Shown: one piece after another, positions 1-9,302 of the stretch
How positions within the stretch are numbered: the stretch's first letter is position 1
Layout of the letters: the number at the start of each line of letters is the position of its first letter
Origin: Microbacterium marinum
GTDB lineage: Bacteria > Actinomycetota > Actinomycetes > Actinomycetales > Microbacteriaceae
Length of the DNA: 64,000 bases
Direction: 5' to 3'
NCBI RefSeq assembly: GCF_014204835.1
Contig: NZ_JACHMD010000001.1
Location: 1,488,001 to 1,552,000 of the forward strand
The notes under the pieces: model-generated
What the model was told of the DNA's origin: nothing
The model's database searches: none
Seen by the model: the letters and a program-made list of their open reading frames with translations, nothing else
Made by a program: the position numbers and the translations under genes

Positions 1-104
1 CTCGCGCGCACGTCTTCAACCTCGGGCACGGTGTCCCGATGGATGCCGATCCTGACGCGATCACCTCGGTCGTCCGCACCGTCCACGACTGGCGGGCACC
101 GTGA
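1..104 (+). CDS. hemE: Uroporphyrinogen decarboxylase, C-terminal end (partial)
   Basis: Only the last 33 codons are present; the gene runs off the left edge. The frame starting at base 3 contains HVFNLGHGV, the conserved C-terminal motif of uroporphyrinogen III decarboxylase, followed by the usual tail. The enzyme converts uroporphyrinogen III to coproporphyrinogen III in the cytoplasm. Its TGA overlaps the GTG start of the next heme gene by 4 bp (GTGA), which suggests translational coupling. It is the first visible gene of the eight-gene heme operon. The family call is strong for so short a fragment because motif and context agree. Confidence 0.9.
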   Translation, partial: RAHVFNLGHGVPMDADPDAITSVVRTVHDWRAP

Positions 105-1501
105 CCTCAGCGTCTTCGGTCGGGGCCGACCGTCACGACATCGTCGTGATCGGTGGCGGCATCGCGGGTCTGACCATCGCCTGGGAGGCCGCGCGCGCCG
201 GTCGCGACGTCGTCGTACTCGAAAGCTCGGCAGCCACCGGGGGGATGCTGCGCCGCGGCGTCATCGCGGGCATCGAGGCCGACCTCGGAGCCGAGTCCTT
301 CGCGACGCGGACGTCGGGCGTCGTCGACCTCGTCGCCGACGCCCGACTGCCGGTGCAGTTCGTCGAGCCGCGCCCCGCGGGGGCGCACCTCGCCTACCGG
401 GAGCCGTGGGCCTTCGGCGCGCTGCGCCGGACGCGCCGCGCGCCGCTTCCGCGCCGCGCCCTCATCGGCATCCCGGCCGATCCTGCCGCGCCCGATGTCG
501 CGCGCATCCTCGGGCGCGACGGGGTCCGTCGCGCCCTCGCCGAGCCGGCGCCGGCGCACGTCGAGGACGAGCCGTCGCTCGCCGACCTGGTCACCGCGCA
601 GCTGGGCGAGGCCGTGGCCACGCGCCTGGTCGAGCCGCTGTGCCGCAGCGTGTACTCGCATGACGCCGCGTCGGTGCGGCTCTCGGCGCTGCACCCGACG
701 CTGTGGGCCGAATACGTCGCGCGGGGTTCGCTGACCGCGGCGGTCGATGCGTTGGCGCCGGCCGCGCGGGCGGGCTCCGCCGTCCGTGGGGTCGAGGGCG
801 GCCTGTGGCGGCTGGCCGCGGAGCTCCACGCCGCGGCGCTGCGCGCGGGCGCGGTGATCCGCACGTCCGCTCCGGTGGTCTCGGTGTCGGCCGGGGTCGA
901 CGGCGCAGTCGTCCTGCGGGGCGGCGAGACCGTCCACGCGGGGCAGGTCGTGATCGCCACCGGCCCGTCGGCGGCGGCGCGGCTCCTGGACGTCGAGGTG
1001 GCGCCGGCGGCGCCGGTGAGGCTGACCGTCGCGGAGATCACGGCGCACGGGCTCACCCGCGCCCCGGTGGGCTCCGGCGTGATCGTGGCGCCCGACGTCC
1101 CGACGCCCGCCAAGGCTCTCACCCACGTCGACGCCAAGTGGGAGTGGGCCGCAGCAGCTCTCCCGCCCGGTACCTCTGTCGTCCGGCTGTCCGCGCGCGA
1201 CGGTGACGCCGGCGGCCTCGACACCCCGGCCGACATCGCCCGCGCGATCCGTGTCCTCACGGGCGTCCACGTGGCGCCGGCCGAGGTCCGCGCGCACACG
1301 CGCGTGGACTGGCCGGACGCCGTCTGCACGCCGACGACCCGTGCGCTGCTGGCCGGTGCCGCTCAGCGTCACGGCATCCATCTCGCCGGCGCCATCGCCG
1401 CCGGGACGGGCCTCGCTTCGGTGATCCCGCACGCGCGGCGCGTTGCCGCCGATCTTCTCTCCCACCCCATCCCTCACGAAGGAGCACGTCATGTCCGCTG
1501 A
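101..1501 (+). CDS. hemY: Coproporphyrinogen/protoporphyrinogen III oxidase (HemY/CgoX)
   Basis: FAD-dependent oxidase of 466 residues. The N-terminus has the dinucleotide-binding signature VIGGGIAGLT, followed by the conserved ATGGMLRR segment after the first Rossmann unit. The C-terminus has the amine-oxidase-type FAD contact region GIHLAGAIAAGTGLASV. With hemQ and hemH next door and no HemG or HemJ visible, the expected reaction is coproporphyrinogen III to coproporphyrin III, as in the actinobacterial coproporphyrin-dependent pathway. The GTG start at 101 overlaps the hemE stop by 4 bp. The 3' end overlaps hemQ by 11 bp, and the hemQ ribosome-binding site lies inside this gene. Confidence 0.93.
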   Translation: MTSASSVGADRHDIVVIGGGIAGLTIAWEAARAGRDVVVLESSAATGGMLRRGVIAGIEADLGAESFATRTSGVVDLVADARLPVQFVEPRPAGAHLAYREPWAFGALRRTRRAPLPRRALIGIPADPAAPDVARILGRDGVRRALAEPAPAHVEDEPSLADLVTAQLGEAVATRLVEPLCRSVYSHDAASVRLSALHPTLWAEYVARGSLTAAVDALAPAARAGSAVRGVEGGLWRLAAELHAAALRAGAVIRTSAPVVSVSAGVDGAVVLRGGETVHAGQVVIATGPSAAARLLDVEVAPAAPVRLTVAEITAHGLTRAPVGSGVIVAPDVPTPAKALTHVDAKWEWAAAALPPGTSVVRLSARDGDAGGLDTPADIARAIRVLTGVHVAPAEVRAHTRVDWPDAVCTPTTRALLAGAAQRHGIHLAGAIAAGTGLASVIPHARRVAADLLSHPIPHEGARHVR

Positions 1502-2177
1502 CGACGCGTCAGCCCCCGGCCTCGGCTACACCCTGTTCGCGATCCTCGCCGGCCCCCGGCCGCGGGATGCCGCGCCCACGCCTGCCGACCTCGACGCGCT
1601 CCGCGCCGTGGTCGACGGCTTCGAGGCGTCGGGTGTCACCCTGCGCGGCCTGTACGACGTGACCGGGATGCGTGCGGAGGCCGACCTCATGGTGTGGCTC
1701 CACGGCGAGGACCCGGCCGCGCTGCAGAAGGCGCTCCGCGAGCTTCGGCGCAGCGCCGCCCTCGCGGAGTTCGACAACGTGTGGAGTGCGATGGGCGTGC
1801 ACCGCGAGGCGGAGTTCAACAAGCGCCACGTGCCCGGCTATCTGCGCGGCGAGCACGCCCGCGAGTGGCTGTGCCTGTACCCGTTCGTGCGCAGCTACGA
1901 GTGGTACCTGCTGCCCGAGGAGGAGCGCTCGCGCATGCTGGCCGAGCACGGCCGACAGGGTGCGAAGTTCCGCGACGTGGTCGCGAACACGGTGTCGACC
2001 TTCGCGCTGAGCGATTACGAATGGCTGCTGCCGCTCGAGAGCGACAACCTCATCAGCCTCGTCGACCTCATGCGCGACCTGCGGGCGACCGATGCGCGCC
2101 GCCACGTGCGCGAAGAGGTCCCGTTCTACACGGGACGCCGGGTCGAGATCGCCGAGCTCGCGGAGGTGCTCTCGTGA
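1491..2177 (+). CDS. hemQ: Coproheme decarboxylase (HemQ/ChdC)
   Basis: Chlorite-dismutase-superfamily protein of 228 residues that carries out the last step of the coproporphyrin pathway, oxidative decarboxylation of coproheme to heme b. Visible signatures are the RHVPGYL segment (His113, the likely distal base described for actinobacterial enzymes), the LYPFVRSYEWY segment (Tyr130, matching the catalytic tyrosine) and the MLAEHGRQG segment (His153, matching the proximal heme ligand). The ATG at 1491 is chosen because a strong GAAGGAG site lies at 1478-1484; the frame stays open upstream only as overlap with hemY. The stop overlaps the hemH GTG by 4 bp. Confidence 0.94.
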   Translation: MSADDASAPGLGYTLFAILAGPRPRDAAPTPADLDALRAVVDGFEASGVTLRGLYDVTGMRAEADLMVWLHGEDPAALQKALRELRRSAALAEFDNVWSAMGVHREAEFNKRHVPGYLRGEHAREWLCLYPFVRSYEWYLLPEEERSRMLAEHGRQGAKFRDVVANTVSTFALSDYEWLLPLESDNLISLVDLMRDLRATDARRHVREEVPFYTGRRVEIAELAEVLS

Positions 2178-3403
2178 GCGCCGAGAACATCGGAGCGACC
2201 TTCCGCCCCAAGCCGCCGCGCGCGAGCGCCGCGGTCGTGGCCGACGGTTCCGTCGTCCCCGGCGCCACCGAGGCGGCCAGCACCGGGGCGCCGCACGTGT
2301 CCGCGCCCACCGCCTACGACGGCATCCTGCTGCTCGGCTTCGGCGGTCCCGAGGGTCAGGACGACGTGATCCCATTCCTGCGGAACGTGACGGCGGGGCG
2401 CGGCATCCCCGACGAACGACTCGAGGAGGTCGCCCATCACTACCGCCACTTCGGGGGCGTCTCGCCCATCAACGAGCACAACCGCGAGCTGAAGGCGGCG
2501 CTCGACGCCGAGCTGGCGGGCCGCGGCATCGACCTGCCGGTGTACTGGGGCAACCGCAACTGGATGCCCTACGTGACGGATGCCGTCGAGGCGGCGCACC
2601 GCGACGGGCGCACGACGCTGCTCGCCATCGCCACGAGCGCCTACAGCTCGTACTCCTCGTGCCGGCAGTACCGTGAGGACCTCGCCGACGCGGTCGAGGC
2701 GACCGGCCTGCAGAGCGCGGTCCGCATCGACAAGGTGCGGCAGTTCTTCGACCACCCCGGGTTCGTGGCGCCCTTCGTAGAGGGCATTCGCGAGGGGATC
2801 GCGCAGCTCGCCGAACGCGGTGTGACCGACCTGGAGCACGAGGTCGAGATCCTGTTCTCGACGCACTCGATCCCGACCTCCGACGCCGACCGTTCGGGCC
2901 CGCCCGAGCGTGCGTTCGGCGCCGGCGGCGCCTACGTCGCCCAGCACACCGCCGTGGCGCAGGAGATCATGACGCAGCTCGGCATTCCGAGCTCGTGGCA
3001 GCTGGTCTTCCAGAGCCGGTCCGGCCCGCCGCAGGTGCCCTGGCTCGAGCCCGACATCAACGACGCGATGCAGGAGCTCCCGGAGCGCGGCCGCAAAGCC
3101 GTGCTGATCGTGCCACTCGGGTTCGTCAGCGACCACATGGAGGTCATGTGGGATCTCGACACCGAGGCGATCGAGACGGCCGAGGAACTCGGCCTGATCG
3201 GGATCCGCACCGCCACGCCCTCGACCCACCCCGCCTACGTCGCGGGACTGGTCGACCTGGTGCAGGAGCGCCTCGCGGGGACCCCCGCCGAGGAGCGCCC
3301 CGCGGTCACCGACCTCGGCCCCTGGTACGACGTCTGCCGCCCCGGATGCTGCGAGAACAAGCGGCTCGGGTTCCAGCCGGCCCTCGCGGGGGTGGCACCG
3401 TGA
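2174..3403 (+). CDS. hemH: Coproporphyrin III ferrochelatase (HemH/CpfC)
   Basis: Inserts Fe2+ into coproporphyrin III. The ferrochelatase core starts near residue 47 (DGILLLGFGGPEG) and includes the FSTHSIP segment with the metal-site His and the late FVSDHMEVMWDLD segment. Cys163 and three C-terminal cysteines (Cys388, Cys392, Cys393 in CRPGCCEN) look like ligands of the [2Fe-2S] cluster known from actinobacterial ferrochelatases; the ligand assignment is inference. With the coupled GTG start at 2174 the protein is 409 residues and has about 45 Ala/Pro-rich residues before the core. A shorter start cannot be excluded, but the GTGA overlap with hemQ favours this one. Confidence 0.93.
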   Translation: MSAENIGATFRPKPPRASAAVVADGSVVPGATEAASTGAPHVSAPTAYDGILLLGFGGPEGQDDVIPFLRNVTAGRGIPDERLEEVAHHYRHFGGVSPINEHNRELKAALDAELAGRGIDLPVYWGNRNWMPYVTDAVEAAHRDGRTTLLAIATSAYSSYSSCRQYREDLADAVEATGLQSAVRIDKVRQFFDHPGFVAPFVEGIREGIAQLAERGVTDLEHEVEILFSTHSIPTSDADRSGPPERAFGAGGAYVAQHTAVAQEIMTQLGIPSSWQLVFQSRSGPPQVPWLEPDINDAMQELPERGRKAVLIVPLGFVSDHMEVMWDLDTEAIETAEELGLIGIRTATPSTHPAYVAGLVDLVQERLAGTPAEERPAVTDLGPWYDVCRPGCCENKRLGFQPALAGVAP

Positions 3404-4314
3404 CCACCCTCCGTCTGGGCACCCGCGCGAGCCTGCTGGCGACCACGCAGTCCCAGCATGTGGCGGATGCCGTGGCCGCGGCATCCGGCGCCTCCGTCGA
3501 GCTCGTGCCGATCACCAGTGCCGGCGACGTCCTCACCGGCCCGCTCGCGCAGATGGGCGGCACCGGGGTGTTCGCGACGGCTCTGCGCGACGCGCTGCTG
3601 CGCGAGGAGTGCGACTTCCTCGTCCACTCGATGAAGGACCTGCCGACGGCTCCGTTCCCGGGGATCGTCGTGGGCGCCGTGCCGGTGCGCGCGTCTCAGC
3701 GTGACGTGCTGTGCTCGCGCGACGGGGTGGCCCTGGCCGACCTGCCTCCCGGCGCTCGCGTGGGCACGGGCTCGCCGCGTCGCGTCGCACAGGTTCTCTC
3801 GCGGCGCCCCGACCTCGTCGTCGAGGGGATCCGCGGCAACGTGGACAGCCGCCTGCGGAAGGTGCACGACGGGGAGTTCGACGCGATCGTCCTCGCCGAG
3901 GCGGGGCTGCGGCGCATCGGTCGCGACGCGGCGATCACCGAGATCCTCGACTGGCCGACGTCGGCCGCGCAGGGGGCGCTCGCCGTCGAGGCGCGCGGCG
4001 GTGACGTCGACGTGCTCGCTGCGATCGGGCTGATCGAGGACGCCGACACCGCCCTCGCCGCCCACCTCGAGCGCGCCGTCCTGCGGCGGCTGGAAGCGGG
4101 CTGCGCGGCGCCGGTCGCGATCGACGCCGTCGTGGCTGCAGACGCGGTGACCCTGGTCGCCGTGGTCCACTCCGAGGACGGCACCCGCGCGGTGCGCGCC
4201 GACCGGCGGCTTCCGCACGACGTCGACATCGAGGCCGTCTCCGCCGACGTCGTCGCCGAGCTCTTCGCCGGTGGCGCGGGCGATCTCGCCGACCTCGCCG
4301 GAACCTCACGATGA
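3400..4314 (+). CDS. hemC: Hydroxymethylbilane synthase (porphobilinogen deaminase)
   Basis: Cytosolic enzyme of 304 residues that polymerises four porphobilinogen units into hydroxymethylbilane. It opens with the family motif LRLGTRASLLATTQSQ and carries HSMKDLPT, GSPRR and IRGNVDSRL, the arginine-rich substrate-binding segments. Cys235 in LEAGCAAPV is the attachment site for the dipyrromethane cofactor. Length is normal for the family. The GTG start at 3400 overlaps the hemH stop by 4 bp, and the gene's own stop overlaps the hemD ATG by 4 bp. Confidence 0.96.
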   Translation: MTTLRLGTRASLLATTQSQHVADAVAAASGASVELVPITSAGDVLTGPLAQMGGTGVFATALRDALLREECDFLVHSMKDLPTAPFPGIVVGAVPVRASQRDVLCSRDGVALADLPPGARVGTGSPRRVAQVLSRRPDLVVEGIRGNVDSRLRKVHDGEFDAIVLAEAGLRRIGRDAAITEILDWPTSAAQGALAVEARGGDVDVLAAIGLIEDADTALAAHLERAVLRRLEAGCAAPVAIDAVVAADAVTLVAVVHSEDGTRAVRADRRLPHDVDIEAVSADVVAELFAGGAGDLADLAGTSR

Positions 4315-5081
4315 CCGGCGGACACCTCCGCGGTCGCCGCGTGCTCGTCCCGCGGGCGGGAGCCTGGGGTGAGCGGGTGCGCGCCGATCTCCGCGCACGG
4401 GGGGCGGATGCCGTCGTCGCGCCGCTCATCGGATCGGCCGAACCCCGAGACGCCGCCGCCCGGGATCGTGCGTTCGCCGCGCTCGCCGCCGGGCACTACG
4501 AGTGGCTGTTCGTCACGAGCGCGGCGACCATCGAGCAGCTCCGCACCCACGGCGTCGAGGTGCCGCCGACCACGCGCATCGCGGCGGTCGGCCGCGCCAC
4601 CGCCCGTGCCGTCGTCGACGCCGGCTGGGAGGTCGAGTTCGTCCCCGCCGGAGCGTCGTCGGCCGGCGCACTCATCGCGCAGTGGTGCGCGGGGCGGGTC
4701 CCCGCCGGCACCGGCCGCTGCCTGGTGCTGCGCAGCGACCTCGCGCAGGCGGTCGTGAGCGACGAGCTCGAAGTGCGCGGCTACGAGGTCGATGTGTGCA
4801 TCGCGTACCGCACCGTCGGCATCGACCTGCCCGCTGACGTCGCCGCCGATCTGCGTTCGGGCGTCATCGACACCGTGCTGCTCACCTCGCTGAGCGTCGG
4901 GCGGGAGCTGCGCCGACAGATCGGCGAGCTGCCGGCGAGCACGCTCGTGGCATCCATCGGCCCCGGCACCACCCGCGACGGCGAGGCGCTCGGCTTCGCG
5001 GTCGCCCACACCGCACACACCCAGAGCATCGACGCACTGATCGCCGAGATCGATGCGCTCGTCCCCGAGGAGTCGTCATGA
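4311..5081 (+). CDS. hemD: Uroporphyrinogen-III synthase
   Basis: Cyclises hydroxymethylbilane with inversion of ring D to give uroporphyrinogen III. This family is poorly conserved, so the call rests on the 256-residue length, the start [20 protein letters not shown], the [11 protein letters not shown] segment typical of the domain-1 hinge, the DVCIAYRT segment leading into the second domain, the [20 protein letters not shown] segment near the end, and position between hemC and hemB. The ATG at 4311 overlaps the hemC stop. No CobA-type methyltransferase domain or regulator domain is fused to it. Confidence 0.9.
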   Translation: MTGGHLRGRRVLVPRAGAWGERVRADLRARGADAVVAPLIGSAEPRDAAARDRAFAALAAGHYEWLFVTSAATIEQLRTHGVEVPPTTRIAAVGRATARAVVDAGWEVEFVPAGASSAGALIAQWCAGRVPAGTGRCLVLRSDLAQAVVSDELEVRGYEVDVCIAYRTVGIDLPADVAADLRSGVIDTVLLTSLSVGRELRRQIGELPASTLVASIGPGTTRDGEALGFAVAHTAHTQSIDALIAEIDALVPEESS

Positions 5082-6073
5082 CCGCTTTCCCCACCCGCCG
5101 TCTCCGTCGCCTGCGCGGCACCTCCGCGCTTCGCCGACTGTCCGCGGAGCACCACCTGGTGCCCTCGCAGCTCGTCCTGCCCGTCTTCGTGAAGGAGGGG
5201 ATCGCCGCCTCGCAGCCCATCGGGAGCATGCCGGGGGTGTCGCAGCATCCGCTCGAGAAGATCGCGGAAGTCGTCGACGAGGCCGCTGCCGCGGGCATCG
5301 GCGGCGTCATGCTCTTCGGTGTTCCCGCGAGCCGCAACGCAGTCGGGAGCGGCGCCACCGACCCCGACGGCATCCTCAACCGCGCCATCGCGGTCGCGAA
5401 GGATGCCGCGGCGGGCCGGCTGACGGTGCAGGCCGACCTCTGCCTCGACGAGTTCACCGATCACGGCCACTGCGGTGTGCTCGCCGCCGATGGAACCGTC
5501 GACAACGACGCCACGCTGCCGATCTACGCGGCGATGGGTGTCGCGCAGGCCCGCGCCGGGGCGGACATCCTGGGGCTCTCGGGAATGATGGACGGCCAGG
5601 TCGCCGCCGTGCGCGCCGCGCTCGACGAGGCCGGGTTCGCGCACGTCGCGATCCTCGCGTACTCCGCGAAGTACGCGTCGGCGTTCTACGGGCCGTTCCG
5701 CGACGCCGTCGAGTCGACGCTGGACGGCGACCGTCGGACGTACCAGATGGACCCGGCGAACGCTCGCGAGGGCATCGAGGAGGCGCTGTTCGACATCGCC
5801 GAGGGTGCGGACGTCGTCATGGTGAAGCCCGCGATGCCGTACCTCGACGTGCTCGCTCGTGTCTCGGACCGATCGAGCGTGCCGGTGTGGGCCTACCAGG
5901 TGTCGGGGGAGTACGCGATGATCGAGCACGCGGCATCCGCCGGCCTGATCGACCGGGAGCGCGCGATCGATGAGAGCCTGCTGGGCATCCGCCGAGCGGG
6001 TGCCGATGTCATCCTCACGTACTGGGCGATCGAAGTCGCCGGCTGGCTGCGCGCCGGGAAGGAGCTCTCATGA
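5078..6073 (+). CDS. hemB: Delta-aminolevulinic acid dehydratase (porphobilinogen synthase)
   Basis: Condenses two 5-aminolevulinate molecules to porphobilinogen. The 331-residue protein has both Schiff-base lysines: Lys198 in [14 protein letters not shown] and Lys250 in [12 protein letters not shown]. The metal-site segment reads [13 protein letters not shown]: the first and third ligand positions are Cys122 and Cys132, but the middle position is Asp124 where classical zinc enzymes have Cys. The active-site metal preference is therefore uncertain. The start is coupled to hemD by an ATGA overlap and the stop overlaps the hemL start in the same way. Confidence 0.96.
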   Translation: MTAFPTRRLRRLRGTSALRRLSAEHHLVPSQLVLPVFVKEGIAASQPIGSMPGVSQHPLEKIAEVVDEAAAAGIGGVMLFGVPASRNAVGSGATDPDGILNRAIAVAKDAAAGRLTVQADLCLDEFTDHGHCGVLAADGTVDNDATLPIYAAMGVAQARAGADILGLSGMMDGQVAAVRAALDEAGFAHVAILAYSAKYASAFYGPFRDAVESTLDGDRRTYQMDPANAREGIEEALFDIAEGADVVMVKPAMPYLDVLARVSDRSSVPVWAYQVSGEYAMIEHAASAGLIDRERAIDESLLGIRRAGADVILTYWAIEVAGWLRAGKELS

Positions 6074-7374
6074 GCCGCAATCAGGAGCTTTTCGACCGCG
6101 CCCGCGAGGTCATTCCGGGCGGCGTCGATTCGCCCGTGCGGGCGTACGGCTCGGTCGGTGGCACGCCGCGGTTCATGGTGTCGGCGCAGGGTGCGTATGT
6201 CACCGACGCCGACGGCCGCGAGTACGTCGACTTGATCGCCAGCTGGGGTCCTGCGCTGCTGGGACACTCGCACCCTGCCGTCGTGGAGGCGGTCGTGGCG
6301 GCCGCGCGGCGTGGGCTGTCGTTCGGTGCGCCGACAGCCGCCGAGACCGAGCTGGCCGAGGAGATCCGTCGGCGGGTGCCCGCGGCCGAGAAGATCCGGC
6401 TCGTGTCGACGGGGACAGAGGCGACGATGACGGCGATCCGTCTCGCGCGGGCGGCAACCGGGCGGGATCTGCTCATCAAGTTCGCGGGGCACTACCACGG
6501 CCACTCCGACGGGCTGCTCGCGCAGGCGGGGTCCGGGCTCGCGACGCTCGCGCTGCCGGGGTCGGCCGGCGTGCCCGCGGCGGTGGCCGCGCAGACGCTC
6601 GTGGTGACGTACAACGACCGCGCCGCGATCGAGGCCGTGTTCGCCGAGCACGACGGCCGGATCGCCGCGATCATCACCGAGGCGGCGGGCGCGAACATGG
6701 GCGTCGTGCCGCCGGCGCCGGGGTTCACCGCGTTCCTGTCCGACATCGCGCACCGGCACGGTGCCGTGCTCATCAGCGACGAGGTGCTGACCGGGTTCCG
6801 CTCGTCGGCGTCGGGATACGCGGGCGTGCTGACAGCGGCGGGCGAGGACGTCGTCCCCGACCTCGTGACGTTCGGCAAGGTCATCGGCGGCGGACTGCCC
6901 GTCGCGGCGGTCGCCGGGCGCGCCGACATCATGGACCTGCTCGCCCCGACCGGTCCCGTCTACCAGGCGGGCACGCTGTCCGGGAATCCGGTGGCTGTGG
7001 CGGCGGGGCTCGCGACGCTGACGCACGCCGACGAAGACGTCTACCGGCGGTTGGATGCCGCGGCGCACGCGGTCGCGGGAGCGGCATCCGCTGCGTTGAG
7101 GGAGGCCGGGGTGCCGCACGTCGTGCAGTGGGCGGGGACGTTGTTCAGCGTGTTCTTCGGCGACGCCGTCGTCGGCGGGGTGCCCGACTACGCGACGGCG
7201 ACCGCGCAGGACTCGGCCGCGTACGGCCGGTTCTTCCACGCGATGCTGGATGCCGGTGTCTCGATGCCGCCGTCCGCGTTCGAGGCCTGGTTCGTCACCG
7301 CCGCCCACGACGACGCCGCGATCGCCCGCATCGTCGACGCGCTGCCCGCGGCGGCGCGGGCTGCGGCGGGCTGA
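6070..7374 (+). CDS. hemL: Glutamate-1-semialdehyde 2,1-aminomutase
   Basis: PLP-dependent aminomutase of 434 residues that makes 5-aminolevulinate from glutamate-1-semialdehyde, the C5 route entry to heme. The family start ([19 protein letters not shown]), the [11 protein letters not shown] segment, the [10 protein letters not shown] motif and the PLP-binding Lys270 in [11 protein letters not shown] are all visible. It is the last gene of the operon and overlaps hemB by 4 bp. The C5 upstream gene hemA is not in this window; in related genomes it usually lies just upstream of hemE. Confidence 0.96.
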   Translation: MSRNQELFDRAREVIPGGVDSPVRAYGSVGGTPRFMVSAQGAYVTDADGREYVDLIASWGPALLGHSHPAVVEAVVAAARRGLSFGAPTAAETELAEEIRRRVPAAEKIRLVSTGTEATMTAIRLARAATGRDLLIKFAGHYHGHSDGLLAQAGSGLATLALPGSAGVPAAVAAQTLVVTYNDRAAIEAVFAEHDGRIAAIITEAAGANMGVVPPAPGFTAFLSDIAHRHGAVLISDEVLTGFRSSASGYAGVLTAAGEDVVPDLVTFGKVIGGGLPVAAVAGRADIMDLLAPTGPVYQAGTLSGNPVAVAAGLATLTHADEDVYRRLDAAAHAVAGAASAALREAGVPHVVQWAGTLFSVFFGDAVVGGVPDYATATAQDSAAYGRFFHAMLDAGVSMPPSAFEAWFVTAAHDDAAIARIVDALPAAARAAAG

Positions 7375-7432
7375 CTGGGGTTTCGACCTCAGGTTCGGGT
7401 ACGTGAGGTTGACTGCGTGCGACGTGCGCGAG

Positions 7433-7445
7433 CAGGATCGGCCGT
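7433..7445 (+). promoter_or_regulatory. Leaderless-type promoter of the small membrane protein gene
   Basis: CAGGAT at 7433-7438 sits 7 nt before the ATG at 7446, with a TTGACT -35 candidate at 7409-7414 (spacer 18). An inverted repeat ACCTCA (7386-7391) / TGAGGT (7404-7409) overlaps the -35 candidate. There is no room for a Shine-Dalgarno site. Confidence 0.5.
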
Positions 7446-7682
7446 ATGGTTGCTCGGACTCGCCCTGTGTGGCCGTGGGGGATTCTGCTCTTGGCCGCAG
7501 TGATCACCGGATTTCTCGCGCTCACGGTGTGGACCGGAGTCTGCATCGACTACGTCTCGGAGTCCGCGGGGGACAGCACGTGCACGATGGCGCCCTCGCT
7601 CGGTTGGCCGGGAGCGATCGTCGTCGCCGGCATCAGTCTCGCGGTCGCAGTGTTTTCAATCGTGCGGCTCGTGCGCCGGTGA
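7446..7682 (+). CDS. Small two-helix membrane protein, function unknown
   Basis: Not recognised as a named family. The 78-residue product has two hydrophobic stretches, roughly residues 11-31 and 52-72, separated by a short polar segment with two cysteines (VCIDYVSESAGDSTCTM) that would lie outside if both termini are cytoplasmic, since the basic ends (MVARTR, RLVRR) are expected inside. The two Cys could form an extracytoplasmic disulfide. The gene stands alone between hemL and the convergent HNH nuclease gene, with its own promoter-like sequence. Reality is supported by codon use and promoter placement; function is open. Confidence 0.6.
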   Translation: MVARTRPVWPWGILLLAAVITGFLALTVWTGVCIDYVSESAGDSTCTMAPSLGWPGAIVVAGISLAVAVFSIVRLVRR

Positions 7683-7706
7683 TCGAGGCGGTCACCGCGG
7701 CATCCG

Positions 7707-9098
7707 TCACGTCCGCGTGACCGCAGACCGCAACCGAACCGGCGAGGTCGTCACGGCGCGCCAGGTCATCGAGGTGTCGAACCAGATCGGTGCCATCACT
7801 TCGGGGACGCCGCGGTTCATCCGTATCCGCCAGCCGATCTTGTCGAGGAACCGGTGGTGGAACCAGCACAACAGGACTCCGTTGTCGGTGTGGGTCGGGC
7901 CGCCGACGGCGTGCTCGACGACGTGGTGGATCTCGCACCACGCGGCCGGTGCGCCGCACCCGGGGATGATGCACCCGCCGTCGCGGAGAGCGATCGCGCG
8001 TCGCTGATGACGGTTGAAGACCCGCTCCTCGTTCCCGATCGCGATGATCCGGCCGTCGCGGCTCGTCACCCGCTGGATCGTCCCGGCGCACGCGATGTGC
8101 CGCGCCACGTCGGTCGAGATCGGCTCGTCGCATCCCTGCGCGTGCGCGTAGCCCTTGCCCTTCGACAGGTTTTCTTCCGTCACCTGCACGACGAGCGTCG
8201 GTGCATGTCCACCGATGGTTGGCAGCAGGCCACTGGATGCCGCCACACCGAGCGCCGCCGCGAACGCGTCGTGCTGGCGCTGTGCGCGCGATCGGTCGTC
8301 GCGCGGCGCGTGGAGCGACGGGTCGCCATCGGGGACGAACGCGACCTTGGGTGAGAGCTGCGCATCGAAGATCGTCTGCAGTTGCGCGGCGACGTCGGGG
8401 AGCAGCATCCCGTGCACGGGGACACCGTGCGGTGTCGCAGTGCCCAAGACGACGGAGCGCTTCCGCTCGGCGGCGCGTTCGCGAGGCTCCGCACCGTCTT
8501 GATCCAGCGCGATCGCCCACGTCTGTGCGTGGATCTTCAGGAGCGCCGCGCACGCGGGTGGTGCACCGTCGGGACCTTCGCCGCGGGCCTCAGCGACCAC
8601 GATCGCGGCGGCGTCGCGGCGGGCGGACTCCGACACCCGGGGAGCAGTTGTGCGCAGCGGCTCGGTGATCGCCAACACACCGTCGACACCGAGCACGCCG
8701 TCGATCATCGCTTCGCGCACCTCCGGGTACGGCGCCGCGCACCGCTCGCCGGTGATCTCCGACACTGTCTGCCGCGCCGCGGTTGCCGCGCGCTGCAGTC
8801 GCGCCGCGCTCCGCGCATCGACGCGGGTCAGCTTCTCGACGAGTTCGGTGACGTCGCGGCATCCGAGGTGCGAGGTCATCCGCTCGTCGCGGACGGGCTG
8901 CTCAGAGCGCCGCATGACTTCGCCCACGGCGTCGAGAAGGAGCGCCTCGACAAGTCGCTGCAGGTCGCCGACGGCTGCCAGCTGTTGCGCGAGTTCGGTC
9001 TCCGTCGCTCGCTCCAACCAGCGCTCGGCGTCGCTCCGCGCGACCACCGACGCGGCCTGCTTGTGCAGGTCTCGAAGTGGCGGTCGGGGGAGGTCCAT
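7707..9098 (-). CDS. DUF222 / HNH endonuclease-domain protein (13E12-repeat-like)
   Basis: The N-terminal three quarters is the Ala/Arg/Glu-rich helical DUF222 region. The C-terminus carries an HNH nuclease core: the zinc-type CIIPGC followed by CEIHHVVEHAVGGPTHTDN and LCWFHHRF. Proteins of this architecture occur in many copies in actinobacterial genomes, resembling the mycobacterial 13E12 repeat family; their role is unsettled. The ATG at 9098 (463 residues) is preferred over one at 9128 because it follows CAGAAT by 7 nt, as at other leaderless genes here, and the upstream ATG lies ahead of that box. All HNH residues look intact. Confidence 0.88.
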   Translation of the reverse strand: MDLPRPPLRDLHKQAASVVARSDAERWLERATETELAQQLAAVGDLQRLVEALLLDAVGEVMRRSEQPVRDERMTSHLGCRDVTELVEKLTRVDARSAARLQRAATAARQTVSEITGERCAAPYPEVREAMIDGVLGVDGVLAITEPLRTTAPRVSESARRDAAAIVVAEARGEGPDGAPPACAALLKIHAQTWAIALDQDGAEPRERAAERKRSVVLGTATPHGVPVHGMLLPDVAAQLQTIFDAQLSPKVAFVPDGDPSLHAPRDDRSRAQRQHDAFAAALGVAASSGLLPTIGGHAPTLVVQVTEENLSKGKGYAHAQGCDEPISTDVARHIACAGTIQRVTSRDGRIIAIGNEERVFNRHQRRAIALRDGGCIIPGCGAPAAWCEIHHVVEHAVGGPTHTDNGVLLCWFHHRFLDKIGWRIRMNRGVPEVMAPIWFDTSMTWRAVTTSPVRLRSAVTRT

Positions 9099-9105
9099 AC
9101 CCCCA

Positions 9106-9111
9106 ATTCTG
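9106..9111 (-). promoter_or_regulatory. Leaderless-type -10 box of the HNH gene
   Basis: On the minus strand CAGAAT is followed by 7 nt (TGGGGGT) and then the ATG at 9098. The spacing matches the other leaderless starts in the window. Confidence 0.5.
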
Positions 9112-9128
9112 CCGAGGGGGTCCGACAT

Positions 9129-9302
9129 TGGGAGGTGGAAAACAAGCAGATCAGCGGCTTAAAAGAGCGGCGAAGTGTGAGGGTTCTCTCATCTGGCTAC
9201 GTGCCCTTCTGGACCTTGCGTTTCGGCGTGGAACACACCAAGAAGCGCCCTCGAACACGGCCGCAGATTGCCCCTGCGGCATCCGCAAGCAAGGATCGGC
9301 GC
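9129..9302. other. Intergenic region between divergent HNH and lipoprotein genes
   Basis: A 174-bp stretch noticeably poorer in GC than its surroundings, without a convincing coding frame. It contains a 7-bp stem hairpin, GCCGCAG (9260-9266) / CTGCGGC (9274-9280). AAGGA at 9291-9295 is positioned to serve as ribosome-binding site for the lipoprotein gene at 9303. Confidence 0.4.
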
